From Candidatus Eiseniibacteriota bacterium (GTDB taxonomy: Bacteria > Eisenbacteria > RBG-16-71-46 > CAIMUX01): a DNA stretch of 64,000 nucleotides. Made by a program: the position numbers and the translations under genes. Below the pieces are notes generated by a model, which did not search any database, had not been told where the DNA came from, and saw only the letters and a list, made by a program, of their open reading frames with translations. This document shows, piece by piece, positions 18,010 to 26,156 of this stretch. The stretch spans positions 186,001 through 250,000 of the forward strand of contig JADJQY010000005.1 in assembly GCA_016712505.1 (NCBI GenBank), written 5' to 3'. The number at the start of each line of letters is the position of its first letter. The stretch's first letter is position 1.

Positions 18010-18684
18010 TCAGCGGGCGTACAGATGCTTCACCCGGCCCCAGGAGGACATCTCGGTCGCGGTCGGAGCATCGGCTTCGATGGTGCGCGTGACCGCGTAG
18101 ATCCAGTCGCCGGTGTAGCTCTCGTCGTTGTCCGCCGCGTTTCCGGCCAGGTAGAACGTGACCGAACCGGCAGCGACATTGGGTGCGGTCCAGGCCAGGT
18201 TCCACTCCACCGGTCCGCCGCTCACGCCGATGAACGTGCCGTCGGAGGTGTGCTTCAGGAAATCGACGCTGCCGTACGGATCTTCCGAGAGTTGAGTCTT
18301 CACCGGGTCGGTAACCGCGAGCTGGCCCCCCTGGGACTGGTCGTCCGCGTCATCCAGCACGGTCATTTCGAAGCCCCAGCGCTTCTGACCCGGGTCGGCC
18401 AGGCGTACGGTCAAGCTGTAGCTCGCCCCGGGGGTGTAGGTCGCGGGAAGGCCGATCAACTCCAACGTGCCGTCCCCGCCGTTGAGCGGGTTCTCGTAGT
18501 GGCAGGTGGTGCAGTCGACGAGGTCCGGCGGCTGACCGGCGTATCCGTCGGGCGGCCCGAAACTGAACGCCCCGGCCGCCGACGGGGCCAGGCTACCGAC
18601 GAGGATGAGGAGCCCGCCCGCGAGCGGGAGCCTACCGCCCCGAATGAGGCCGGGCTGCAACTGATTCCTTGGCTGCGAGTTCAT
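18010..18684 (-). CDS. Choice-of-anchor V domain secreted protein with one CxxCH motif and a W-G-x-x-K tail
   Basis: A 224-residue exported protein. A signal peptide (LAGGLLILVGSLAPSAAGA) is followed by PPDGYAGQPPDLVDCTTCH, a reeler/choice-of-anchor V opening that contains a heme-c type CTTCH motif. A beta sandwich follows, with LPATYTPGASYSLTVRLAD, GFEMTVLDD and VTFYLAGNAADND. The protein ends MSSWGRVKHLYAR. A tail of the same form (W-G-x-x-K-x-x-Y) closes the unrelated cysteine-repeat protein at 33406, suggesting a shared sorting or anchoring signal. AAGAAGGAAG precedes the ATG. Whether heme is attached is untested. Confidence 0.8.
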   Translation of the reverse strand: MNSQPRNQLQPGLIRGGRLPLAGGLLILVGSLAPSAAGAFSFGPPDGYAGQPPDLVDCTTCHYENPLNGGDGTLELIGLPATYTPGASYSLTVRLADPGQKRWGFEMTVLDDADDQSQGGQLAVTDPVKTQLSEDPYGSVDFLKHTSDGTFIGVSGGPVEWNLAWTAPNVAAGSVTFYLAGNAADNDESYTGDWIYAVTRTIEADAPTATEMSSWGRVKHLYAR

Positions 18685-18846
18685 GCAGTGGCTTCCTTCT
18701 TAGGATGAGGTGCGTCGACCCGCCGGGTCATTCACGATGTCTCAATTGTAGGAATCTGGCGGACAGCGGTCAAGGAACGGCGCCCGAAAGTTCGCCGCTC
18801 CCCGCCCCGCCGAATGCCCCAAACTGGCGGCCGCCCCCCGGCCAAC

Positions 18847-21294
18847 CTAGCTCACGATCAGATTGATCAGCCGGTTTTTGACGTAGATCACCTTCCGCAG
18901 CTCCTTGCCCGCCGTCTGGCTCCGGACCTTCTCCCGGGCCAGGGCGGCATCGCGCACCTCCGCCTCCTCGGCGTCCCGGGAGATGGCGATCGCATCGCGC
19001 ATCTTCCCGTTCACCTGGACCGCGATCTCGACCGTCTCCTCGACGGTCAGAGCCGGATCGAAGACCGGCCAGGGGGCATCCTCGACCGTGGGGGCGTGGC
19101 CGAGCGAGGCCCAAAGCTCCTCCGCCAGGTGCGGGGCGAAGGGCGAAAGCATGACCACGAAGCTCTCGGCCGCGAAGCGGTTCCGTACCGCTGCGGGCCG
19201 GATCTGGTTGTGGCACTCCATCAGGGCGGCGATCGCCGTGTTGTAGCCAAGCGTCTCGAGGTCGACCGTCACCTTCTTGATCGTCTGGTGCAGCTTCACC
19301 TCGGCCTCGCGCGGCAACGGCCCCTCCGGATAGCCCGGGAGTTCCTCGGTGCACCAGCGGTGGACCCGCTCCAGGAACCGGCGGATCCCGACGATGCCGG
19401 AGTCGCGGAAATCCCCCCCCAGCTCGTACGGTCCGAGGAACATCAGGAACATGCGGAAGGTGTCGGCACCGTACTCCTCGACGTACCGATCCGGGATGAC
19501 CACGTTGCCCCGGCTCTTCGACATCTTGTCGCCGTCCTTGATCAGGAGGCCATGCGCCCGGAATCGCTTGAACGGCTCCCCCTTGAACTCGGGATCGGGA
19601 GGCAACAGCCCCATGTCGCGGAAAGCGAGACAGAGGAACCGGGTGTACATCAGGTGCAGCACCGAATGCTCCCGCCCGCCGATGTAGGAGTCGACCGGGA
19701 ACCAGCGTTTGGTCCGCTCGGGATCCCAGGCGTGTTGATCGTCGTTGGCCGAGGGATACCGGAGGAAGTACCAGGCCGAGTCGAGGAAGTTGTCCGAGAC
19801 ATCGGTGTCGCGCCGGGCCGCGCCTCCGCACTTCGGGCAAGCTACGCGATGGAACGCCTCCACCCGCGCGAGCGGCGACTGTCCGCTCCCCTCGGGCCGG
19901 AAATCCTCCAGTTCAGGGAGGAGCACTGGAAGGTCCGATTCCGGTACCGGCACGATGCCGCAGACATCGCAGTGGATCATCGGGATCGGCGGTCCCCAGT
20001 ACCGCTGGCGACTGATGCACCAGTCGCGGAGGCGGAACTGCACCCGGGGCTCGCCCAGACCGCGCTCCCCCAGCCATGCGGTGATCTTCGCCTTGGCCGC
20101 CTCACTTTCCAGCCCGTCGAACGGGCCGGAGTTCTGCATCTTTCCCGCACTGGTGAACGCGCCCTCCGGCGGGGCATCGGCCGGGCGCTCGAGGACTTCC
20201 ACGATCGGCAGGGCAAACTTCCGCGCGAACTCATGATCGCGCTCGTCATGGGCCGGCACCGCCATGATCGCTCCGGTCCCGTATCCCATCAGGACGTAGT
20301 CCGAGATCCAGATCGGAATCGGCTGCGAGGTCGCCGGGTTGATGGCATGGGCGCCGATCCATACTCCGGTCTTCTCCCGCGAGAGATCCATGCGCTCGAT
20401 CGAGTCCTTGCGCCGCGTCGCCTCACGGTAGGCCTCCACCTCCGCGCGCTTCTCCGGCGTGACCAGGGCGTCGACCCGCGGGTGCTCCGGCGCGAGCACC
20501 ATGTAGGTCGCCCCGAAGACGGTGTCGGGGCGGGTGGTGAACACCTCGATCGGGCCATCGGCCGCACCGGCCGACGAGGACCCTGGCTCCACCGGGAAGC
20601 GGAGCAGCGCTCCCTCGCTTCGACCGATCCAGTTGATCTGCGCCCGGCGCACGATATCGGACCAGTCGATCCAGCCGAGGTGGTCGAGCAACTCCTGCGC
20701 GTAGTCGGTGATGCGGAAGAACCACTGCTCCATCACCTTCTTCTCCACCCGGGTGTCCGGGTGGCGTTCGCACATGCCGTCGATCACCTGCTCGTCCGCG
20801 ATCACCGTGGCGCACTTCGGACACCAGTTCACCGGCGCCTTGCCGCGATAGGCCAGACCGCGTTCGTACAGCTTGAGGAAGATCCACTGGGTCCAACGAT
20901 AGTAGTTCGGCTCGGTGGTCGAGACCTCGCGCGACCAGTCGACCATCAACCCCATCTGGCGGAGCTGGCGCCGGAAGTTGGCCACGTTGTTCGGGATGAG
21001 GCGCATGGGGTGGGTCCCGACCTTCATCGCGTAGTTCTCGCTATGGATGCCGAAGGCATCGAAGCCGATCGGCTCGAACACGTCGTAGCCGCGATGGCGC
21101 TGGAACCGCGCCTGGATGTCGACCCCGGTGAAGGCAAACACGTTCCCGACGTGGAGCCCCTCGGCCGACGGGTAGGGGAACATCATGAGGGCATAGAACG
21201 GCCTCCGCGCGCGGTCGAGGTCCGGGGTGTGGCACTGGTGCGCGTCCCAGTATTCCTGCCAACGCCGCTCGATGCTCGCATGCTCGTATGCCAT
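18847..21294 (-). CDS. leuS: Leucyl-tRNA synthetase
   Basis: An 815-residue class I synthetase that charges tRNA-Leu. The HIGH-equivalent is PYPSAEGLHVGN. The zinc-like VNWCPKCATVIADEQV segment follows. The editing domain carries TTRPDTVFGATYMV and GYGTGAIMAVPAHDERD, and the KMSKS loop is DGDKMSKSRGNVV. The C-terminal anticodon-binding and tail domains end NRLINLIVS. The ATG at 21294 fits the family N-terminus (YEHASIERRWQEYWD) and has AGGGGGAT upstream; the longer open frame to 21600 overlaps the glycosyltransferase gene and is rejected. Confidence 0.97.
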   Translation of the reverse strand: MAYEHASIERRWQEYWDAHQCHTPDLDRARRPFYALMMFPYPSAEGLHVGNVFAFTGVDIQARFQRHRGYDVFEPIGFDAFGIHSENYAMKVGTHPMRLIPNNVANFRRQLRQMGLMVDWSREVSTTEPNYYRWTQWIFLKLYERGLAYRGKAPVNWCPKCATVIADEQVIDGMCERHPDTRVEKKVMEQWFFRITDYAQELLDHLGWIDWSDIVRRAQINWIGRSEGALLRFPVEPGSSSAGAADGPIEVFTTRPDTVFGATYMVLAPEHPRVDALVTPEKRAEVEAYREATRRKDSIERMDLSREKTGVWIGAHAINPATSQPIPIWISDYVLMGYGTGAIMAVPAHDERDHEFARKFALPIVEVLERPADAPPEGAFTSAGKMQNSGPFDGLESEAAKAKITAWLGERGLGEPRVQFRLRDWCISRQRYWGPPIPMIHCDVCGIVPVPESDLPVLLPELEDFRPEGSGQSPLARVEAFHRVACPKCGGAARRDTDVSDNFLDSAWYFLRYPSANDDQHAWDPERTKRWFPVDSYIGGREHSVLHLMYTRFLCLAFRDMGLLPPDPEFKGEPFKRFRAHGLLIKDGDKMSKSRGNVVIPDRYVEEYGADTFRMFLMFLGPYELGGDFRDSGIVGIRRFLERVHRWCTEELPGYPEGPLPREAEVKLHQTIKKVTVDLETLGYNTAIAALMECHNQIRPAAVRNRFAAESFVVMLSPFAPHLAEELWASLGHAPTVEDAPWPVFDPALTVEETVEIAVQVNGKMRDAIAISRDAEEAEVRDAALAREKVRSQTAGKELRKVIYVKNRLINLIVS

Positions 21295-21413
21295 GAGATC
21301 CCCCTGCTCCTCGAACTCCGTCAGCTGCTCGAACCCTGAAGAGAGGCAGTCTACCGAGCGCCCCGGAGATCCGCAACGCGCGGCGCGCGCGGCAGCGGGG
21401 TCAGGCGGCGGGG

Positions 21414-23003
21414 TCAGGCGGCGGGACGCGGCCGCCAGCGCCAGGCGTGCGCCAGGCTGAGCAGGCCGACCGCGGTGAAGCCGAGAGCATTCAAGGTCAG
21501 GAGAGGGGTCGCCACCCACTTCCCCGCTTCGACATAGAGCCAGAGGGTCCAGATTCCGTAGAGCCCGAGGGCCAGCTCGATTGCGCCGCCCAGGTGCCAT
21601 TTCACACCGTAGGTGCGGCGGCGCTGGGCCAGCGGGGCGGCGCTCCCTCCGCCCCCCTGGCCCGGGACCACGCCGTACTTCGGCGTCCGGATGAACGCAC
21701 TCTCCCGCCGGAGCACCGCCTCCAGCACGGCGCGCGTGTTGTTCACCGCGATCCCGATCCCGATCACGATCAAGGCAGGGAGGATGAGGACCCGCGGAAT
21801 CCAGTCGCGGTAGGTCGACCGCTGCGAGCAGAGGTAGAGCACCGAGGGCGCGACGGTCGAGAGGCCGAGCAGGGCGCCGCTCGACCAGACGAGGGCATCG
21901 GCCAGTCGCACCCGCGTGAACCAGAGGAGCGCGGGCCAGGCGAGTAGCGCGACCAGGACGATCATCGGGTGGATGAGGTAGTGCGTGAGGTGAAACCAGG
22001 CCTGGATCTTGGTCCCCAGGCTAACCGGGGCACGAAAGACCGCCGGGAGCAACTTGCACGCGACCTGGATGCTCCCCTTCGCCCAGCGATGCTGCTGCGA
22101 CTTCAGTCCGTTGATGTCGATCGGGAGCTCGGATGGGGTCACCACGTCGTGCAGGTAGCGCATGCGCCAGCCGCGGAGCTGGGCTCGGTAGGAGAGATCT
22201 AGATCCTCGGTCAGGGTGTCAGAGGTCCAGCCGCCGGCGTCACGAATCGCCTCGGCTCGCCAGACGCCGGCCGTGCCGTTGAAGTTCATGAACAGTCCGT
22301 GCCAGGTCCGCGCCCCCTGCTCGATCACGAAGTGCCCGTCGATGCCGATGGCCTGCGCCCGGGTGAGGAGCGAATGGGTGCGGTTCACGTGGCCCCAGCG
22401 GGTCTGCACCATGGCGATCCGCCCGGATCCCGACCGCGGGCCGGGAGCCCGGAAGTGAGGGCCGGGTTGGTCGACCTGAGGGCCGGGTTGGTCGAACTGA
22501 GGAATCGTGCGCCGGAGGAAGTCCGGATCCGGAATGAAATCGGCATCGAAAATGGCCACGAACTCCCCGGTCGCCGCGGCGAGGCCCTGATTGAGGGCTC
22601 CCGCCTTCCAGCCGTCCCGATTCGTTCGGTGCAGGTGGACGATGTCGATCCCCGCGGCGCGGAGCTCGGCACAGAGGGAAGCGCACAGCTCGCGGGTCTC
22701 GTCGGTCGAGTCGTCGAGTACCTGGATCTGATGACGATCGCCCGGCCAGTCGAGGGCGGCTACCGATCGGATCAGTCGCTCGGCCACGAACCGCTCGTTC
22801 CAGAGCGGTAACTGGGTGGTTACCCGGGGCAGCTCCGGGGACCGACGCCAATAGTCCGCCGCCACCGCCCGGGTCCGTCGCTCCGCCTCCCCTCGGTGCC
22901 GAAGGAAGAGGGCGATCAGCAGGTAGCAATTGAGCCCGTAGACGAACAGGCCGAGAGAGGCCAGCCCGTAGAGGCCGACCAGCAGGTTCTGCAGGAGATC
23001 CAT
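21414..23003 (-). CDS. Membrane glycosyltransferase family 2 (cellulose-synthase-like)
   Basis: A 529-residue processive-type GT2 enzyme. One N-terminal helix (LVGLYGLASLGLFVYGLNCY) is followed by a catalytic domain with QVLDDSTDET, the FDADFIP metal site, TEDLDLSYRA and QQHRWAKGS (the Q-x-x-R-W element), and at least five C-terminal membrane helices. Such enzymes make or extend surface polysaccharides or glycolipids; acceptor and sugar are unknown. Unusually, residues about 169-189 are three seven-residue repeats (FDQPGPQ, VDQPGPH, FRAPGPR) encoded by a 21-bp tandem repeat inside the catalytic domain. ATG 23003 is preferred to GTG 23009. Confidence 0.88.
   Translation of the reverse strand: MDLLQNLLVGLYGLASLGLFVYGLNCYLLIALFLRHRGEAERRTRAVAADYWRRSPELPRVTTQLPLWNERFVAERLIRSVAALDWPGDRHQIQVLDDSTDETRELCASLCAELRAAGIDIVHLHRTNRDGWKAGALNQGLAAATGEFVAIFDADFIPDPDFLRRTIPQFDQPGPQVDQPGPHFRAPGPRSGSGRIAMVQTRWGHVNRTHSLLTRAQAIGIDGHFVIEQGARTWHGLFMNFNGTAGVWRAEAIRDAGGWTSDTLTEDLDLSYRAQLRGWRMRYLHDVVTPSELPIDINGLKSQQHRWAKGSIQVACKLLPAVFRAPVSLGTKIQAWFHLTHYLIHPMIVLVALLAWPALLWFTRVRLADALVWSSGALLGLSTVAPSVLYLCSQRSTYRDWIPRVLILPALIVIGIGIAVNNTRAVLEAVLRRESAFIRTPKYGVVPGQGGGGSAAPLAQRRRTYGVKWHLGGAIELALGLYGIWTLWLYVEAGKWVATPLLTLNALGFTAVGLLSLAHAWRWRPRPAA
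22438..22500 (-). repeat. Three in-frame 21-bp tandem repeats inside the GT2 gene
   Basis: Three consecutive 21-bp units, the last two differing at one base, the first more diverged. Each unit is seven codons, so the frame is kept. The encoded proline/glycine-rich heptads sit between the D-x-D motif and the VQTRWGHVN strand, where related enzymes normally have only a short link. Confidence 0.85.
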
Positions 23004-23129
23004 CTTCACTCGATCCGCCCGCTCCGGGGCCTTCGCGACTTCTGTACCGGGACGACCAAGGCAGGCGGAGTTTCCGCATCGCCGCGCGAGGACGTCAAGG
23101 CATAATCAGCCCCGGAGGATCGCCCAATC

Positions 23130-24545
23130 ATGTACGAGCAACAGACCGCCCATCCCCTTCGGTCACTCAGGCCGGAACTCTTTCCCCGGGGCGCGCTGGC
23201 CGCCGCGGAACGGATCCAGGCGAGCGGGGCGCAGGCCTACTTCGTCGGCGGCGCGGTGCGGGACCTGCTCCTCGGTCGCCCGGTGCGCGACTACGACCTC
23301 GCGACCGATCTTCGTCCGGAGCAGCTCGAGGCGCTCTTTCCTCGCACCCATTCGGTCGGGGCCCATTTCGGGACCATCCTGGTGGTCGACGGCGGCGAGA
23401 CCTATGAGGTGACGACCTTCCGGCGCGACGGGCTCTACTCCGACGGCCGGAGGCCCGACACGGTGGAGTGGAGCGACTCGATCGAGGAGGATCTGACCCG
23501 CCGGGACTTCACGGTGAACGCGCTGGCCTACGATCCGTTTGCCGGGCGTCTGGTCGATCCTGCCTCCGGACGGGAGGACCTGCAGGCCGGGATCATTCGC
23601 GCGGTCGGGAACCCGGAGGTTCGTTTCGCCGAAGATGGGCTCCGCCTCCTGCGCGCCGTGCGGATCGCGGCGCAACTCGAGTTCGAGATCGAGCCGCTGA
23701 CCCTTCGGGCGCTGGTGGTCTGTGGCGCGATGTTGGAGAGGATCGCGCCTGAGCGGATCCGGGAGGAATTCGACAAGCTGCTCGAACTGGAGCGTCCCTC
23801 GAGCGGAATTGCGCTGCTGCACGAGACCGGACTGCTGCGCCGCTTCCTGCCCGAATTGGCCGACTGCTACGGCGTCCCGCAGAATCCGCACCACGCCTAT
23901 GACGTCTTCCATCACTCCCTGGCCGCGGTCGATCGCGCCACCCGGGACAACCCAGTGGTCCGCCTGTCGGCCCTGTTCCACGATCTGGGCAAGCCGGAGA
24001 CCCGCGTGCAGATGGACGACACCGCGTCGTTCCACGGCCACCAGTTCAACGGAGAGCGTCACGCCGACCGGATCATGCGCCGCCTGCGCTACCCGAACGA
24101 GACCCGAGAGCGGGTGATGCACCTGGTGCGGCATCACATGTTCCACTACACGCCGGACTGGACCGACGGCGCGGTGCGCCGGTTCCTCCGCACCATCGGA
24201 CCGGAGAACGTCGAGGAGCTCTTCCTCATGCGGGCGGCAGACACCCTGGGCAACGGACTGCGTCGCCGGATCGCTCCCGAGCTGAAGGAACTCCGTCGCC
24301 GCTCGGACGACCTTCTGGCCCGCGAGAGCGCCCTCTCGGTGCGCGATCTCGTGATCGGGGGTCAGGACCTGATGACCGAACTGGGTCTGGCCCCTGGGCC
24401 GGAGATCGGCCGCGTCCTGCGCGAACTGCTCGAAGACGTGCTCGATCAGCCCGAGCTCAACACCCGGGAAACGCTGCTCGAACGGGCCCGCGCCCTGGTT
24501 ACCTCCCCGGGCGACGATCCGGAGGACGCTCCGGGGGACGCCTGA
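23130..24545 (+). CDS. CCA tRNA nucleotidyltransferase / poly(A) polymerase family with HD domain
   Basis: A 471-residue class II nucleotidyltransferase. The head contains AYFVGGAVRDLLLGRPVRD and DYDLATD, with the catalytic aspartates, and RRDFTVNALAYDP, the nucleotide-recognition RRDF element. The body and an HD domain (LFHDLGKPETR, HGHQFNGERHA) follow. It adds or repairs the 3' CCA of tRNAs. This fits the window, because tRNA-Glu and tRNA-Leu here lack an encoded CCA. Poly(A) polymerase activity cannot be excluded from sequence. It is divergent from the GT2 gene across 126 bp. Confidence 0.88.
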   Translation: MYEQQTAHPLRSLRPELFPRGALAAAERIQASGAQAYFVGGAVRDLLLGRPVRDYDLATDLRPEQLEALFPRTHSVGAHFGTILVVDGGETYEVTTFRRDGLYSDGRRPDTVEWSDSIEEDLTRRDFTVNALAYDPFAGRLVDPASGREDLQAGIIRAVGNPEVRFAEDGLRLLRAVRIAAQLEFEIEPLTLRALVVCGAMLERIAPERIREEFDKLLELERPSSGIALLHETGLLRRFLPELADCYGVPQNPHHAYDVFHHSLAAVDRATRDNPVVRLSALFHDLGKPETRVQMDDTASFHGHQFNGERHADRIMRRLRYPNETRERVMHLVRHHMFHYTPDWTDGAVRRFLRTIGPENVEELFLMRAADTLGNGLRRRIAPELKELRRRSDDLLARESALSVRDLVIGGQDLMTELGLAPGPEIGRVLRELLEDVLDQPELNTRETLLERARALVTSPGDDPEDAPGDA

Positions 24546-24566
24546 GGCCGGGCCCGAGGCCGGGCC
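24541..24566. repeat. Two 12-bp CCtGAGGCCGGG repeats at a convergent gene end
   Basis: CCTGAGGCCGGG and CCCGAGGCCGGG lie head to tail at the stop of the nucleotidyltransferase gene, 17 bp before the stop of the convergent PIG-L gene. They resemble the other short GC tandem repeats of this window. Confidence 0.55.
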
Positions 24567-24582
24567 TGCGACTCTCTGGAGC

Positions 24583-25302
24583 TCAGCCGCGCGGCCCGAA
24601 GAACTCGAGCGGCCCGTAGGCCAGCGCCTCATCGCTCAAGAACGCCTCACCGTAGCGCACGCCGATCCGCAGGCCGTGGTAGGCCCGGACGGTGTCCAGG
24701 ATCTCCATGATCCGATTGTCCCGTCTCTGGATCGACATCTGCGTGGTGTACGCTTCGATCGCCGCGTGAACCTCCTCGATCACATCGCTGACGTCGACCA
24801 CGATGGTCGGCATCCGGTCCTTCGGCACCATGAAGTAGTACAGATACGGCACCTCGTGGCGCGGCAGCTCGGGCAAGAGGTTCTTGAACCGGGCCAGCTT
24901 GAGTCCATCGCGCACCATCTGGCCGGTGGTGTAGTGATCGACGTTGGCCGACCCGTCGAAGTGCCCGAACGGATTGGAATGATATGGGGTGAAGACCACG
25001 CTGGGTCGAGCGGTGCGAATGAGCCGCGCGATCTTGAGCTTCCCCTCGTAGTCGTTGGTCACCGCAGTGTCGGGAAAGTCGAGCATCAACCCTTCCGACC
25101 CCATCACCCGGTTGGCGGCGGCAAACTCCTCGCGCCGGGTCTCGATCGTGCCGAAGGTTCCCTTCTCCCCTCGGGTGACGCTCACATTGAGGACCCGCTT
25201 GCCCGCGCGGACCAGCTTGATCACCGTCCCCGCCATGCTCATCTCGACGTCGTCCGGATGGGGACCGATGATGACGACGTCGAACCTACCCTCGGGCGTC
25301 AT
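24583..25302 (-). CDS. PIG-L/LmbE family deacetylase
   Basis: A 239-residue zinc hydrolase that removes N-acetyl groups from GlcNAc-type substrates. The zinc motif is IGPHPDDVEMSMAGT, followed by TRGEKGTFGTIETRREE, and a later His ligand lies in NVDHYTTG. It resembles BshB1 of bacillithiol synthesis, but no BshA or BshC gene is nearby, so the substrate stays open. ATG 25302 has AGAGGAGG five bases upstream. The gene follows the cytidylate-kinase-like gene by 47 bp and probably shares its transcript. Confidence 0.88.
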   Translation of the reverse strand: MTPEGRFDVVIIGPHPDDVEMSMAGTVIKLVRAGKRVLNVSVTRGEKGTFGTIETRREEFAAANRVMGSEGLMLDFPDTAVTNDYEGKLKIARLIRTARPSVVFTPYHSNPFGHFDGSANVDHYTTGQMVRDGLKLARFKNLLPELPRHEVPYLYYFMVPKDRMPTIVVDVSDVIEEVHAAIEAYTTQMSIQRRDNRIMEILDTVRAYHGLRIGVRYGEAFLSDEALAYGPLEFFGPRG

Positions 25303-25349
25303 GTGCCTCCTCTTGCCGCGCCGCGAGCGCATGCTCGCGACGCCGTCAC

Positions 25350-26108
25350 TCAGGCGCTCCGCCGCGCTTCCAAAGCGGCGCCGGCGCCGAATCCCATCTT
25401 CTCCTGCAGGGCCCGCTCGATCACCCGGACCGCGCTCGGGACGCCGAGCGTACTGGTATTGAGCGCCAGATCGAACTGCGCGAGGTCGAACGACTCCGGG
25501 TGACCGATCTCCGATCGCCCCCCCTCACGCTGGAAGTGCTGCCGCAGGAATCGCGTCCGCTCGTCGTCGATCCGTTCAACCCGACTCCGGGCCTCGCTCT
25601 CGCCGATCTGCTCGCGCTCCCGCAGCCGCCGGACGCGATCCCCCAGCCCAGCCACGATCCGCACCCGAAGCCCGCCGTCCCTCGGGAGGATGAGGTGCGC
25701 ACCGCGCCCGAGCAGCACCGCGTTCCCGTGCTGTCCGATGCTCCAGACAACCTCGATCAGATGCCGGAGAAAGTCGCTCCGTTCCAGCGCGCGCCCATGC
25801 AGCAGCCCGTCGATGTAGAGCTCCATCGACGAACGTACCCGCTCATCGAGTGACTCGACCGTGGCCCGCCGAAAGGCCGATTCATTGGCGATCGCGTCGA
25901 CGATCTCCCGATCGAAGACCCGGTAGCCCAGGTCCATGCCCAGCCGGCGAGCGACCTCCCCACCCCCCGCACCGGCCTGCCGCGAGATCGCGATCCACGG
26001 CCGGGGGAGCTGGGGGAGATCATTCTCCCCGCGCTCTTCGTGCTCCAGGCGCCGCTCGAGGTTCCATCGTTCCAGTTGTCGATTGATGATCCGCTCGACC
26101 GAAGGCAT
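25350..26108 (-). CDS. Cytidylate kinase-like family protein
   Basis: A 252-residue protein of the Cytidylate_kin2 type. The P-loop-like AISRQAGAGGGEVARRL is followed by FDREIVDAIANES and an LLGRGAHLIL strand, as in CMP kinase relatives; RVRIVAGLGDRVRRL and an Arg-rich lid helix complete the NMP-kinase fold. The true substrate is unknown for this family. Its first 45 residues form a charged helix (INRQLERWNLERRLEHEE). AAGGAGGAAC before ATG 26108 decides the start. Confidence 0.85.
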   Translation of the reverse strand: MPSVERIINRQLERWNLERRLEHEERGENDLPQLPRPWIAISRQAGAGGGEVARRLGMDLGYRVFDREIVDAIANESAFRRATVESLDERVRSSMELYIDGLLHGRALERSDFLRHLIEVVWSIGQHGNAVLLGRGAHLILPRDGGLRVRIVAGLGDRVRRLREREQIGESEARSRVERIDDERTRFLRQHFQREGGRSEIGHPESFDLAQFDLALNTSTLGVPSAVRVIERALQEKMGFGAGAALEARRSA

Positions 26109-26156
26109 GGTCGTTCCTCCTTCGCCGGGGCTCCCCCAGTATACCCCCAATCCGCT

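Noticed and set aside
17653..18708. Plus-strand open frame spanning the intron end and the choice-of-anchor V gene
   Set aside because: Out of frame with the maturase and antisense to a gene with a signal peptide and recognised domain.
18814..21339. Plus-strand open frame of over 800 codons across leuS
   Set aside because: Pure antisense shadow of leucyl-tRNA synthetase; no ribosome site or domain.
24583..25302. BshB1 of bacillithiol synthesis
   Set aside because: Only the general PIG-L motif is clear, and bshA/bshC are absent nearby; kept as family-level call.
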